A stretch of DNA of 64,000 bases from Pseudomonas sp. HOU2 (GTDB lineage: Bacteria; Pseudomonadota; Gammaproteobacteria; Pseudomonadales; Pseudomonadaceae), in NCBI RefSeq assembly GCF_040729435.1, contig NZ_CP160398.1, positions 1,364,001 through 1,428,000 on the forward strand, written 5' to 3'. The notes under the pieces are model-generated. The model was given only the letters and a program-made list of their open reading frames with translations, did not search any database and had not been told where the DNA came from. The position numbers were made by a program, and so were the translations under genes. Below, piece after piece: positions 1-8,798 of this stretch; the first letter of the stretch is position 1, and each line of letters opens with the position of its first letter.

Positions 1-90
1 CATCGCCAGCACCATCACCGCACCGATCAGAATGAACAACGTGTTGGAGCTGTGAACCAGCGTGTCCACAGCGCTTTGCAGATTTTCCAT
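1..90 (-). CDS. Ammonium transporter (Amt family), N-terminal fragment
   Basis: Only the first 30 codons lie in the window; the gene runs off the left edge on the minus strand. The translation starts MENLQSAVDTLVHSSN and enters a hydrophobic stretch (LFILIGAVMVLAM), which matches the N-terminus of Amt-type ammonium channels as I remember them from pseudomonads. Amt proteins are trimeric inner-membrane ammonium channels used under nitrogen limitation. The ATG at 90-88 has no clear Shine-Dalgarno sequence. The N-terminus differs from the amtB that usually follows glnK, so this is probably a second Amt paralogue. Identification rests on 30 residues. Confidence 0.7.
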   Translation of the reverse strand, partial: MENLQSAVDTLVHSSNTLFILIGAVMVLAM

Positions 91-395
91 AAAGAGGCAG
101 ACCTGAAGGCTAAAAAGGCACCAAACCGGTTCGTGCGGACAATTCATGCACCAAGTTGCGACCGCTCGGTCCGCGCAGTGAAGCTGCGATGAACCGCTTT
201 GGCGCACAAGGTTGATGTCGTGACACTAACCAGGATTATTTGAGTTAAGGTTTTGCTGCATGCACGCCCGCCAACAGCGCACGGGGGCAACAGGACGCAC
301 CACGACATAGCAAAAGCTGTACCAGTCATTTGTACTGAACCTTCGCGCAAGGCTCATACTCGAACGCTTCAGACGTCACTTACGGAGATCCACCC
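91..395. other. Intergenic region between divergent amt and DUF883 genes
   Basis: About 305 bases without a convincing gene. It should carry the divergent promoters for amt (minus) and the DUF883 trio (plus). Apart from the sigma-54-like element at 108-125 and the NtrC-like half-site at 147-153 I see no strong motif. A Shine-Dalgarno-like GGAG at about 381 precedes the DUF883 start. Confidence 0.5.
108..125 (-). promoter_or_regulatory. Possible sigma-54 (-24/-12) promoter for the amt gene
   Basis: Read on the minus strand, TTTGGTGCCTTTTTAGCC has GG and GC separated by exactly ten bases, as in the sigma-54 consensus TGGCAC-N5-TTGC. Amt genes are commonly NtrC/sigma-54 controlled. A half-site TGCACCA that resembles half of an NtrC box lies at 147-153. 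Against it, the implied transcript start would leave a leader of only about 7 bases before the ATG. Confidence 0.3.
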
Positions 396-710
396 ATGGC
401 CAGCATCAAGGCAAAGACTGCTCAAGAAATCCTGATGAACGACTTCCAGACTCTGGTCGCCGACACCGAGCGGTTGCTCGAACACACTGCGTCCCTGGCG
501 GGCGATCAGGCCGATGAGCTGCGTGATCAGATCCACGACAGCCTGCTGCGCGCCCGGGAAACCCTCAAGCTGACCGAAGACACCCTGCGTGATCGCGGTC
601 AGGCTGCCGTCACCGCCACCGAAGACTATGTGTCGGCCAACCCTTGGCAATCGGTGGGCATCGCTGCCGGGGTAGGCTTTCTGATTGGCCTGCTGGCCAC
701 GCGGCGCTGA
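396..710 (+). CDS. DUF883 family membrane-anchored protein (ElaB/YqjD-like)
   Basis: 104 residues. The first 80 form a long charged amphipathic helix with heptad-like spacing (a probable coiled coil), followed by a C-terminal hydrophobic segment (about 83-101) ending in RR. This is the ElaB/YqjD (DUF883) architecture. E. coli members are C-tail-anchored inner-membrane proteins that bind ribosomes in stationary phase. The next gene, a YqjE-like protein, starts 2 bases after the stop, as in the E. coli yqjD-yqjE-yqjK cluster, so the three are probably one transcript. The start has GGAG about 10 bases upstream. The ribosome role here is inferred from the family. Confidence 0.85.
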   Translation: MASIKAKTAQEILMNDFQTLVADTERLLEHTASLAGDQADELRDQIHDSLLRARETLKLTEDTLRDRGQAAVTATEDYVSANPWQSVGIAAGVGFLIGLLATRR

Positions 711-712
711 TC

Positions 713-1099
713 ATGTCGATCGGCGAATCCGGCCTGGGGTCGGGCACTACTTCCTCCACGCGGCGTCTGGGCGCCGCTGTTCTCGGCTTGCTGCACAGCC
801 ATGTCGAACTCTTCGGCATCGAATTGCAGGAGCAGAAAGCACGCACCGTCAGCCTGTTGTTGTTCGCTGGCCTGGCGCTGGTGTTTGCCCTGCTGTTGCT
901 GGTCGGTCTGTCGACGCTGGTGCTGATCGTGTTCTGGGATACCTATCGTCTGGCCGCGATCATCGGCCTGTGCGTGTTCTACACCCTGGCGGCCGCTTTC
1001 TGCGGGTTGCGCCTCAAGGCAGCAGTCTTCGATGAATCCTCGCCCTTCCACGGCACGCTGGAAGAATTGGCCAATGATCGGGAGCGCCTGCTGCCATGA
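713..1099 (+). CDS. YqjE-like phage-holin-family inner-membrane protein
   Basis: 128 residues counted from the ATG at 713, two bases after the DUF883 stop; an upstream in-frame start at 644 would overlap that gene and is less likely. A polar N-terminus of about 45 residues is followed by two long hydrophobic segments (about 46-76 and 79-98) and a short acidic tail. This matches YqjE/DUF1469, annotated as phage-holin family although no phage genes are nearby. Its stop overlaps the next start by four bases (ATGA at 1096), implying translational coupling. The function of this family is not established. Confidence 0.8.
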   Translation: MSIGESGLGSGTTSSTRRLGAAVLGLLHSHVELFGIELQEQKARTVSLLLFAGLALVFALLLLVGLSTLVLIVFWDTYRLAAIIGLCVFYTLAAAFCGLRLKAAVFDESSPFHGTLEELANDRERLLP

Positions 1100-1434
1100 G
1101 CCTGCCTGAACTGCCACACAACAGCTCGCGCCGGGAAATGCGCAAGGCGCTGATCCGCCTGCGCATGGAAATGCATCGTCAGGAAATCCGCCACGAAGCC
1201 GGGCAAGTGCTGCAACCCTTGCAGCGCATGCGCGGCATGACGCAAAACCTGCAAGGCGGCTTCGGCATCAAACACGCGCCGCTGTGGGGCGTGGCCGCCG
1301 TCACCCTGCTGGGTTTCATCACCGGCAAGGGCGCAAAAAGCGGCGGTGTCGGCGGCCTGACACGACTGATTCGGCTAGGCACCAGCCTCGGCCCGCTGAT
1401 CAAACTGGTGATGCAGAGTTCGGGCAAACGCTAA
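1096..1434 (+). CDS. Hypothetical protein, third gene of the DUF883 cluster (YqjK position)
   Basis: 112 residues. The first half is basic and helical, rich in Arg and Gln; the second half has a hydrophobic segment (about 63-75, LWGVAAVTLLGFI) and a glycine-rich stretch before a C-terminal hydrophobic helix. It occupies the place of yqjK in the enterobacterial cluster, but I cannot claim sequence homology by eye. The start overlaps the YqjE-like stop (ATGA). It probably acts at the inner membrane with its two neighbours, as inferred from synteny alone. Confidence 0.65.
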   Translation: MSLPELPHNSSRREMRKALIRLRMEMHRQEIRHEAGQVLQPLQRMRGMTQNLQGGFGIKHAPLWGVAAVTLLGFITGKGAKSGGVGGLTRLIRLGTSLGPLIKLVMQSSGKR

Positions 1435-1466
1435 GCCGGCGCATCTGGCTGCATTCTTGCAATATC

Positions 1467-1506
1467 CGCGGGATTGAACCTCTTCACCAAGAGGTTCAAT
1501 CCCGCG
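1467..1506. repeat. Perfect 18-bp inverted repeat with 4-base loop
   Basis: The arms 1467-1484 and 1489-1506 pair without mismatch around the loop CACC, giving a very stable hairpin 32 bases after the stop of the third DUF883-cluster gene and 53 bases before the EAL gene. There is no T-run on either strand, so it is not a textbook intrinsic terminator. It may still end transcription, protect the upstream mRNA 3' end, or act as an operator for the EAL gene. Confidence 0.7.
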
Positions 1507-1558
1507 CGCCTACCCGGTCGGCGGGTTCATCCAGAACAACAACGACTAAGGAGGCCCC

Positions 1559-2722
1559 GTGATCGACGGGCAACCGCTCGCCTGCTTTCAGCCTTTCATC
1601 GATACCGCTACCGGACGTATCGCAGGCGTCGAAGCATTGGGTCGCCTGCGCCAGCCCGACGGCCAACTGGCCTCGGTCGGGCCGTTGTTCGCCGACCCGC
1701 GCACACCTGCCATCGGCCTGCGCCGCCTCGACCGCCAGATTCGCGACAACGCCCTGAGTCGACTGCATGAAGCCCCCGCCGAGTGGTTTCTCAGCCTGAA
1801 CATGTCGCCGCGCTGGATCAGCCGCCTGCGCGCCGATCAGCCATTGCCCAGCCTCAAACAAATGCTCCGACACGGCGTCGATCCGCAACGCATTGTGTTC
1901 GAGATCACTGAACTGGGTGGCAACAGTCAGCGTCTGGCCGAGGTGGTGGCGCGCTACCGCGAGGCCGGCGCGCGGATCGCCATCGATGACTTCGGCGCCG
2001 GTTATTCGCAGCTCGATCGGGTGCTGGCGTTACAGCCGGACATTCTCAAACTCGACATGCGCCTGTTCCAGGCTGCCGCATTGGGCGGGCCGAGCAGTGA
2101 CGTGGTCAAGGCACTGGCGCAGATGGCCGAGAAAACCGGTTGCTGGATCATTGCCGAAGGCGTGGAAACCGAAGCCCAGCTCAATTTCGCCCTGGAATGC
2201 GGCTCGCGCTTCGTTCAGGGCTTCCTGTTCGCCCGGGCGCAGGAGGCGTTCTATCCAACCGATGCCTTCGTGCAGCGCTTCGCTGAACTGCGCCAGCGTT
2301 ACGTGCGGCAGAAACTGGCCGAACGCGGGCGCTTGATGCAGATGCGTCAGCAGCTCGGCGAACTGATGGCGATCCTCCAGACCTGGGCTCAGGCCCACGC
2401 GCCGCTGAGTGCGCTGCCGCAACTGGAGGCTTTTCCGTGGTTGCTGCGGTTCTACCAGTGCGACCGCCATGGCACCCAACTCACACCCAACCTTGAGTGG
2501 CGGCATAACCGTTGGGTCGCCGACAACCGCTACCTGGGCCACAACTGGTCATGGCGTCCGTACTTCTATCATTTGCTCGCCGAAGGCTGGGAAGAACGAC
2601 GCCTGACCCTGTCCAGTACCTATCGCGACGCGACGAGCAACCAGTATTGCCTGACCGCCGGCCAGTTCTTCGATAACGGCGAACGCCTGCTGCTGATCGA
2701 TATCGATGCCGCGGGTTTGTAG
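1559..2722 (+). CDS. EAL-domain cyclic-di-GMP phosphodiesterase with C-terminal sensor-like domain
   Basis: 387 residues from a GTG start with a strong AAGGAGG about 6 bases upstream. The EAL domain covers about residues 5-235. The signature EAL (in GVEALGRL), FEITE, IDDFGAGYSQL, LKLDM, IAEGVET and VQGFLFA are all present, so the Mg-binding and catalytic residues look intact and the protein should hydrolyse c-di-GMP. The remaining 150 residues contain a linker helix and a domain rich in aromatic residues (about 285-385) resembling the PAS-like YkuI_C domain that often follows EAL, a likely signal input. There is no transmembrane segment, so it is cytoplasmic. It stands alone between the hairpin and dgt. 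Confidence 0.88.
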   Translation: MIDGQPLACFQPFIDTATGRIAGVEALGRLRQPDGQLASVGPLFADPRTPAIGLRRLDRQIRDNALSRLHEAPAEWFLSLNMSPRWISRLRADQPLPSLKQMLRHGVDPQRIVFEITELGGNSQRLAEVVARYREAGARIAIDDFGAGYSQLDRVLALQPDILKLDMRLFQAAALGGPSSDVVKALAQMAEKTGCWIIAEGVETEAQLNFALECGSRFVQGFLFARAQEAFYPTDAFVQRFAELRQRYVRQKLAERGRLMQMRQQLGELMAILQTWAQAHAPLSALPQLEAFPWLLRFYQCDRHGTQLTPNLEWRHNRWVADNRYLGHNWSWRPYFYHLLAEGWEERRLTLSSTYRDATSNQYCLTAGQFFDNGERLLLIDIDAAGL

Positions 2723-2798
2723 TTCCGCTTGCAGGGGCGTGGCTGAACCGGGAAGCTAGGGCAACAGTCATCCCAGTCACCGACGGAGAGAACCAGCC

Positions 2799-4127
2799 TT
2801 GGATTGGCAGACCCTGCTCAACCGCGAACGCCTTGGAAAACCGCTGCATAGCCCGCAAGAGCTGGGCCGCAGCCCGTTCCACAAAGACCACGACCGCATC
2901 ATCTTCTCCGGCGCCTTCCGCCGTCTGGGCCGCAAGACCCAGGTGCATCCAGTATCGAGTAACGACCACATCCATACCCGTCTGACCCATTCGCTGGAAG
3001 TCAGCTGCGTCGGGCGTTCGCTGGGCATGCGCGTCGGTGAAACCTTGCGCAGCGCCCTGCCCGACTGGTGCGACCCGAGCGATCTGGGCATGGTCGTGCA
3101 ATCGGCCTGCCTGGCCCATGACATCGGCAATCCGCCGTTCGGCCACTCCGGTGAAGACGCGATTCGTCACTGGTTCCAGCAGGCAGCCGGGCGCGGCTGG
3201 CTCGACGGCATGAGCGAAGCCGAGCGCGGTGACTTCCTCAATTTCGAAGGCAACGCGCAAGGCTTCCGGGTGCTGACTCAGCTTGAGTATCACCAGTTCG
3301 ACGGCGGCACCCGCCTCACCTACGCCACCCTCGGCACCTATCTGAAATATCCGTGGACCGCACGTCACGCCGACTCGCTGGGTTACAAGAAACACAAGTT
3401 CGGCTGCTACCAGAGCGAATTGCCGCTGCTGGAGCAGATCGCCCACAAGCTCGGCCTGCCGCAACTCGAGGACCAACGCTGGGCGCGCCACCCGTTGGTG
3501 TACCTGATGGAGGCGGCCGACGACATCTGCTATGCGCTGATCGACCTAGAAGATGGCCTGGAAATGGAGCTGCTGGAGTACGCTGAGGTTGAATCACTGC
3601 TGCTCGGTCTGGTCGGTGACGATCTGCCGGAAACCTATCGCCAGCTCGGCCCGCAGGATTCGCGTCGACGCAAACTGGCGATCCTGCGCGGCAAGGCCAT
3701 CGAGCACCTGACCAACGCCGCCGCCCGGGCATTCGTTGAGCAACAGGATGCGCTGCTGGCCGGCACCCTGCACGGCGACCTGGTTGAACACATGCACGGC
3801 CCGGCCAAACGCTGCGTGCTCAACGCCAAGGACATCGCCCGCAAGAAGATCTTCCAGGACAAGCGCAAGACGCTGCATGAAATCGGCGCCTATACCACGC
3901 TGGAAATTCTCCTCAACGCGTTCTGCGGCGCCGCGCTGGAGCAACATGGCGGTCGCACGCCGTCGTTCAAGAGCCGCCGTATCCTCGACCTGCTGGGCAA
4001 CAATGCACCGGATCCCCACGGGCCGTTGCACACCTCGTTCCTGCGCATGATCGACTTCATTGCCGGGATGACCGACAGCTACGCCAGTGACATGGCGCTG
4101 GAAATGACCGGGCGCTCCAGTCACTGA
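2799..4127 (+). CDS. dgt: Deoxyguanosinetriphosphate triphosphohydrolase-like protein
   Basis: 442 residues from a TTG start ([13 protein letters not shown]); GGAGAGAA lies about 8 bases upstream and no ATG fits the family N-terminus. The HD-type dNTPase signatures are visible: RRLGRKTQV near the N-terminus, the H of [10 protein letters not shown], and the HD pair in [16 protein letters not shown]. Dgt-type enzymes cleave dNTPs to deoxynucleosides and triphosphate and so influence the dNTP pool and mutation rate. The sequence is of the shorter dGTPase type 2 family rather than the E. coli Dgt type. It is monocistronic and followed by a hairpin. Confidence 0.9.
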   Translation: MDWQTLLNRERLGKPLHSPQELGRSPFHKDHDRIIFSGAFRRLGRKTQVHPVSSNDHIHTRLTHSLEVSCVGRSLGMRVGETLRSALPDWCDPSDLGMVVQSACLAHDIGNPPFGHSGEDAIRHWFQQAAGRGWLDGMSEAERGDFLNFEGNAQGFRVLTQLEYHQFDGGTRLTYATLGTYLKYPWTARHADSLGYKKHKFGCYQSELPLLEQIAHKLGLPQLEDQRWARHPLVYLMEAADDICYALIDLEDGLEMELLEYAEVESLLLGLVGDDLPETYRQLGPQDSRRRKLAILRGKAIEHLTNAAARAFVEQQDALLAGTLHGDLVEHMHGPAKRCVLNAKDIARKKIFQDKRKTLHEIGAYTTLEILLNAFCGAALEQHGGRTPSFKSRRILDLLGNNAPDPHGPLHTSFLRMIDFIAGMTDSYASDMALEMTGRSSH

Positions 4128-4136
4128 CAGAACCTT

Positions 4137-4169
4137 CTTCAACCGGGTCAGTGCGGCACCCGGTTGAAG
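4137..4169. terminator. Hairpin after dgt, possible terminator
   Basis: A 12-bp perfect stem (CTTCAACCGGGT at 4137-4148 against ACCCGGTTGAAG at 4158-4169) with a 9-base loop begins 9 bases after the dgt stop. No T-run follows, so termination efficiency is uncertain. Confidence 0.55.
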
Positions 4170-4470
4170 GATGATCCATGAAAGCGGCTCAGCGGTATTC
4201 GACAGCCGCGCCGACCAAACGTAATCCGTTTAACGACGACAGAACGCAAACAAACGCTGTTTTCTCAATAATCTAACAGCAACTTAAAACATTCAGATAA
4301 ACAAATAATCTAAACACTTCCTTACGCGACACAGAGTTTTGTCGTAGTCAATTTCCCTTTAGTGTGTAGGACTTATCCTATATTGCTGCTAGAGCCCTGT
4401 GAGTTCATGCGATCGCTCTTTTATCTGAGCTAAGGTGCGCGCTTTATTCGCGCACGTATGGGATTTGATT
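4170..4470. promoter_or_regulatory. AT-rich upstream region of the NarL-type regulator, with a TAGGA-N4-TCCTA palindrome
   Basis: About 300 bases with no gene and clearly lower GC than its neighbours. At 4367-4380 there is a perfect inverted repeat TAGGACTTATCCTA, about 90 bases before the regulator start, directly followed by an AT-rich TATATTGC that could belong to a -10 region. Its position fits an operator for the regulator itself or an unknown factor. I see no other strong element. Confidence 0.4.
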
Positions 4471-5097
4471 ATGAACTCCGTTTTTATTGTCGATGATCAC
4501 CCCGTCATCCGACTTGCCGTTCGAATGCTCCTCGAGCATGAAGGTTACAAGGTCGTCGGCGAAACCGATAACGGGGTCGATGCCATGCAGATGGTTCGCG
4601 AATGCATGCCCGACCTGATCATCCTCGATATCAGCATCCCCAAACTCGACGGCCTGGAAGTCCTCGCCCGCTTCAATGCCATGGGCACTCCGCTCAAGAC
4701 CCTGGTACTGACGGCGCAATGCCCGACGCTGTTCGGCATTCGCTGCATGCAGTCCGGCGCATCCGGTTATGTGTGCAAGGAAGAAGACTTGAGCGAACTG
4801 GTCAGCGCCATAAAAGCGGTACTTTCCGGTTACAACTATTTTCCCAGTCAGGCATTGAATCCGGTACGCAGTGACGATGTGCGTTACGCCGAGCTGGAAT
4901 TGTTCAAAGCCGTCAATGACCGCGAACTCATGGTCCTGCAGTTATTTGCCCAAGGGCGCACCAACAAGGAAATTGCCAAGGGCATGTTCCTCAGTAACAA
5001 AACCGTCAGCACTTATAAAAAACGCTTGATGCAGAAACTGAAAGCCAGGTCCCTGGTGGAACTTATCGAGATGGCCAAGCGCAACGCGCTAGTGTGA
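4471..5097 (+). CDS. NarL/FixJ-family response regulator (EvgA/BvgA type)
   Basis: 208 residues from the ATG at 4471; an in-frame ATG 36 bases upstream has no ribosome site. The receiver domain (about 1-120) has the acidic pair DD at 9-10, the phospho-acceptor Asp53 in IILDISIP, a Thr in the LVLTAQ strand and Lys in CKEED. The C-terminal LuxR-type helix-turn-helix (about 145-205) contains NDRELMVLQLFAQGRTNKEIA and LSNKTVSTYKKRL. It lies 8 bases before the BvgS-like kinase, so it is almost certainly its cognate regulator. Length and layout match BvgA/EvgA-type regulators. Confidence 0.92.
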   Translation: MNSVFIVDDHPVIRLAVRMLLEHEGYKVVGETDNGVDAMQMVRECMPDLIILDISIPKLDGLEVLARFNAMGTPLKTLVLTAQCPTLFGIRCMQSGASGYVCKEEDLSELVSAIKAVLSGYNYFPSQALNPVRSDDVRYAELELFKAVNDRELMVLQLFAQGRTNKEIAKGMFLSNKTVSTYKKRLMQKLKARSLVELIEMAKRNALV

Positions 5098-5105
5098 GAG
5101 CCTGA

Positions 5106-8100
5106 ATGCCCAGTCGTCTAAAGATCTATCTCGCCATATTGTATGCGAGCCTGTGCCTGCCCTCTCAGGCATATGCCGACCTCGTCACAGCGCAGGATTA
5201 TGTGCTGCGCAGCCGTTCGAGCCACGAAGCGCTGTCCATGTCTCTGCAGCCCGCGCAACGGCAATGGTTACAGACTCGCCACGAACTGGTACTGGGCACT
5301 TCCGCACCGGATTATCCGCCGTTCGACATGACCGCCAGCGGTCGCGATTACGAAGGTTTTACCGCCGACTACGCCGGCCTGCTCGGACAGGCCGTGGGCT
5401 TGCCAGTCCGGGTCAAGCGCTTTGCCTCACGGGAAGCTGCGGTACGCGCGCTGGTAGCGGGGCAGGTCGATATGCTCGGTACCGCCAACGGTTTCGAGGC
5501 CAGTAACGCCGACATCCTGCTTTCTATCCCCTACGCCATCGACCAGCCGGTACTGGTCACCCGCGAAGACGAAACCCGCACGCTCACCGAGGGCCTGGCC
5601 GGACTGCGCCTGAGCATGGTCTATCACTATCTGCCGCAGGACGAAGTCAAGGCGCTCTACCCCAAAGCCATCCTGACGTCCTACCCGTCCTATCAAAACG
5701 CAATCAACGCAGTGGCTTTCGATCAGGCCGACGTGTTTCTGGGCGATACCATTTCCACCCACTACATGATCAACAAGGGCTATCTGAACAACATCCGCAT
5801 GGCCAATTTCGGCAAACAGGAAGCCCATGGTTTCAGCTTTGCCGTGCACGCCGATAACCCGCAACTGCTGGCCATCATCAACACCGCACTGCTGGCCATA
5901 CCCGCCAGTGAACGGGACAGCATCGCCAAGCGCTGGAGCGCCGGCAGCGACATCCTGCTGACCGACCAGAAACTGCAATTGACCCACCACGAAGAACAGT
6001 GGCTCAAACAGCATCCGGTGCTGCGCGTGGTGGTGAACGAGGCGTTCGCGCCGCTGACATTCTTTGACAGCGACGGCAATCTACGCGGCATCACCGCAGA
6101 CCTGCTCCAACTGCTGCGCCTGCGTACCGGCATGCGTTTCGAACTGGTGCGCAGCCGCAGCGACGCTGACATGGTCGAGCAGATCAATCAGCACCGGGCC
6201 GATCTGATCGCGGCGTTGCTGCCCAGCCCGCAACGGGAAAAGACCCTGCAATTCAGCCGTCCCTATCTGGAAAACTCCTTCGTCCTGCTGACCCGCAAAT
6301 CCACTGAGAGCCCGACCCATCCTGCGCAGCTCAAGGACAAATACCTGGCGATTGCCCAAGGCAGTCCCATGGCCGCCTACCTGCGCCGCGAGTTCCCCGA
6401 TATCCATCTGACCGAAACCTCCGACACCTTCGGCGCCGCGACCTTGCTCGCCGAAGGCAAGGCCGATGGTGCCGTCGCCTCGCTGGTGATCGCCAACTAT
6501 CTGATTTCGTCGCGGATCTTCGAGCATCAGTTGCAGATCACCACCACCCTTGGTACCCGGCAGGCGGCCTTTTCGCTGGCCACGGCCCGTGACAACAGCG
6601 AACTCGGATCGATCCTCGACAAGGCCCTGCTGAGCATCAGCCCCGAAGAGCTGGGGGTCATCAACAGCCGCTGGCGCGGTTTTTCCAATGCCGCGCAAAG
6701 CAACTGGCATCACTATCAGCGTCTGTTTTACCAACTGATCGGCGCAGCCTGTCTGCTGCTGTTGTTGTCCCTGCTCTGGAACGCCTACATGCGGCGCCAG
6801 ATCAAGCAACGCCAGGCCGCCGAGCGGGCACTCAACGATCAGTTCGAGTTCATGCGCTCACTGGTCAACGGCACACCTCATCCGATCTACGTGCGCGATC
6901 GCCGAGGCTTGCTGCAAAGCTGCAACGACAGCTACCTCGAAGCCTTCAACGCGAAACGCGAAGACGTGATCGGCAAGAGTGTCATGCAAGGCACCCTGAG
7001 CAATGCCTTCGAAGCCCGGGCCTTCGAGGCGGATTACCAGCGGGTTGTGGCCGAGGGGACGCCGCTGCTGCTCGACCGTCCGTTGCACATCGGTGGCCGG
7101 CGTCTGACGATCTATCACTGGATCCTGCCTTACCGCGACTCCAGCGGCGATGTACAAGGGATCATCGGTGGCTGGATCGATATCAGTGATCGCCGCCAGT
7201 TGTTCGATGAACTGCGCACAGCCAAGGAACAGGCGGACAACGCCAACCGGGCGAAAAGTACTTTTCTGGCGACCATGAGCCACGAAATCCGTACGCCGAT
7301 GAATGCCATCATCGGCATGCTCGAATTGACGCTCGAACGCATGACCGATCAGGCGCCGGATCGCTCGTCCATCGAAACCGCCTACTGTTCGGCCAAGGAT
7401 CTGCTGGGGCTGATCGGCGACATCCTCGATATCGCCCGGATCGAGTCCGGACGCCTGAGCCTGGCGCCCGAGCGGATCAACCTGGTCGACACCGTCGCTT
7501 CGGTGGTGAGGATCTTCGACGGCCTTGCGCGGCAGAAAAACCTCGCCCTGCCCCTGACCGTCAATCCTCCAGGGCTCGAAGTCGATGTGGAACTGGATCC
7601 GCTGCGCTTCAAGCAGATCCTGTCGAACCTGATCAGCAATGCCATCAAGTTCACCCAGAGCGGGCAGGTGCGGGTCACACTGGACGTGCTGCCTAATGCC
7701 GCCGGCAAGTGTTCGCTCGTTCAATTGACGATCCACGACACCGGCGTCGGCATCAGCATTGAAGATCAACAACGTCTGTTCGAGCCGTTCGCCCAGGCTG
7801 ACGGCGGCCGCCAGCAGGCCCGCAGCGGCGCCGGACTGGGGCTGGTGATCAGCCGCAACCTCTGTGAAATGATGGGCGGTCAGTTGCAATTGAGTAGTCA
7901 GCCGGGGATCGGCACCCAGGTCTGCCTGTCGCTGCCGCTGCAAACGCTGCCATGCAGGGTGGCCACGGCGAAAACCGAATCGCCGATCCGCGTGTCAGGT
8001 GCGCCGCTGAATATTCTGGTGGTCGACGACCATCCCGCCAATCGCCTGCTGATGTGCCAGCAACTGGAGTTCCTCGGGCATCGCTTCAGCCTTGCCGAAG

Positions 8101-8750
8101 AAGGTCGCAGCGGATTGGCGAAGTGGCAGGCCGGTGAATTCGACCTGGTCATCGCCGACTGCAACATGCCGTTGATGAACGGCTACGAATTGGCGGCGGC
8201 CATCCGCCAGGAAGAACAACGCACAGGCCGTCCTCCTTGCAAGGTCCTTGGCTTCACGGCCAACGCGCAGCCCGAGGAAGTGCAACGCTGCAAACTGGCG
8301 GGCATGAATGACTGCCTGTTCAAACCTCTGAGCCTCAGCGCGCTGAGCCAGTGGGTCAACGGGCTGCAACCGGCAACACCGCAACCCGCGTTCAATCTCG
8401 AGGGCTTGCATCAACTGACCGGCGGTAATCCGCTTCAAGCCCGGCGCCTGCTCACGCAATTGCTCAAGAGCAGCCGCCTCGATCGCGAGGAGCTGCTGGC
8501 CCTGGCGCCGCACAATGATCGCGAGGCACTGGCGGTGGTGGCGCACAAGATCAAGGGCGCCGCCCGGATCGCCCAGGCTTCGCGTCTGATCGTCTGCTGC
8601 GATGCGCTGGAACACGCCTGCCAGCAGACCACGTCGGTGCCGGCCATCGTGCGCTGCATCGAGGCCACCGACGCGGCGATGGTCGAACTGGAGCAGGCGT
8701 TGCAGCAACAATTGGAACCGTTCGCTGAAAGCACAATGACCGAGCCTTAA
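5106..8750 (+). CDS. BvgS/EvgS-like unorthodox hybrid sensor kinase
   Basis: 1214 residues. A signal peptide (cleavage near AYA-DL) is followed by two periplasmic solute-binding (SBP_bac_3, Venus flytrap) domains (about 55-280 and 300-530), a transmembrane helix (about 543-562), a PAS domain (about 580-700), HisKA with His726 in MSHEIRTPMN, HATPase (GVGIS and GLGLV boxes), a receiver with Asp1018 in ADCNMP, and a C-terminal HPt with His1147 in AHKIKGAAR. This is the complete BvgS-type phosphorelay His-Asp-His-Asp, ending on the upstream regulator. The ligand is unknown; flytrap domains of this type often sense amino acids or small organic acids, but nothing here identifies one. Confidence 0.93.
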   Translation: MPSRLKIYLAILYASLCLPSQAYADLVTAQDYVLRSRSSHEALSMSLQPAQRQWLQTRHELVLGTSAPDYPPFDMTASGRDYEGFTADYAGLLGQAVGLPVRVKRFASREAAVRALVAGQVDMLGTANGFEASNADILLSIPYAIDQPVLVTREDETRTLTEGLAGLRLSMVYHYLPQDEVKALYPKAILTSYPSYQNAINAVAFDQADVFLGDTISTHYMINKGYLNNIRMANFGKQEAHGFSFAVHADNPQLLAIINTALLAIPASERDSIAKRWSAGSDILLTDQKLQLTHHEEQWLKQHPVLRVVVNEAFAPLTFFDSDGNLRGITADLLQLLRLRTGMRFELVRSRSDADMVEQINQHRADLIAALLPSPQREKTLQFSRPYLENSFVLLTRKSTESPTHPAQLKDKYLAIAQGSPMAAYLRREFPDIHLTETSDTFGAATLLAEGKADGAVASLVIANYLISSRIFEHQLQITTTLGTRQAAFSLATARDNSELGSILDKALLSISPEELGVINSRWRGFSNAAQSNWHHYQRLFYQLIGAACLLLLLSLLWNAYMRRQIKQRQAAERALNDQFEFMRSLVNGTPHPIYVRDRRGLLQSCNDSYLEAFNAKREDVIGKSVMQGTLSNAFEARAFEADYQRVVAEGTPLLLDRPLHIGGRRLTIYHWILPYRDSSGDVQGIIGGWIDISDRRQLFDELRTAKEQADNANRAKSTFLATMSHEIRTPMNAIIGMLELTLERMTDQAPDRSSIETAYCSAKDLLGLIGDILDIARIESGRLSLAPERINLVDTVASVVRIFDGLARQKNLALPLTVNPPGLEVDVELDPLRFKQILSNLISNAIKFTQSGQVRVTLDVLPNAAGKCSLVQLTIHDTGVGISIEDQQRLFEPFAQADGGRQQARSGAGLGLVISRNLCEMMGGQLQLSSQPGIGTQVCLSLPLQTLPCRVATAKTESPIRVSGAPLNILVVDDHPANRLLMCQQLEFLGHRFSLAEEGRSGLAKWQAGEFDLVIADCNMPLMNGYELAAAIRQEEQRTGRPPCKVLGFTANAQPEEVQRCKLAGMNDCLFKPLSLSALSQWVNGLQPATPQPAFNLEGLHQLTGGNPLQARRLLTQLLKSSRLDREELLALAPHNDREALAVVAHKIKGAARIAQASRLIVCCDALEHACQQTTSVPAIVRCIEATDAAMVELEQALQQQLEPFAESTMTEP

Positions 8751-8798
8751 CTATGCTTGAACGCTGAGCAGTGTGTTTACTTCAATGGAGAGTCAGCA

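Noticed and set aside
713..1099. Phage remnant suggested by the holin-family label
   Set aside because: The gene belongs to the chromosomal DUF883-YqjE cluster and there are no other phage genes nearby.
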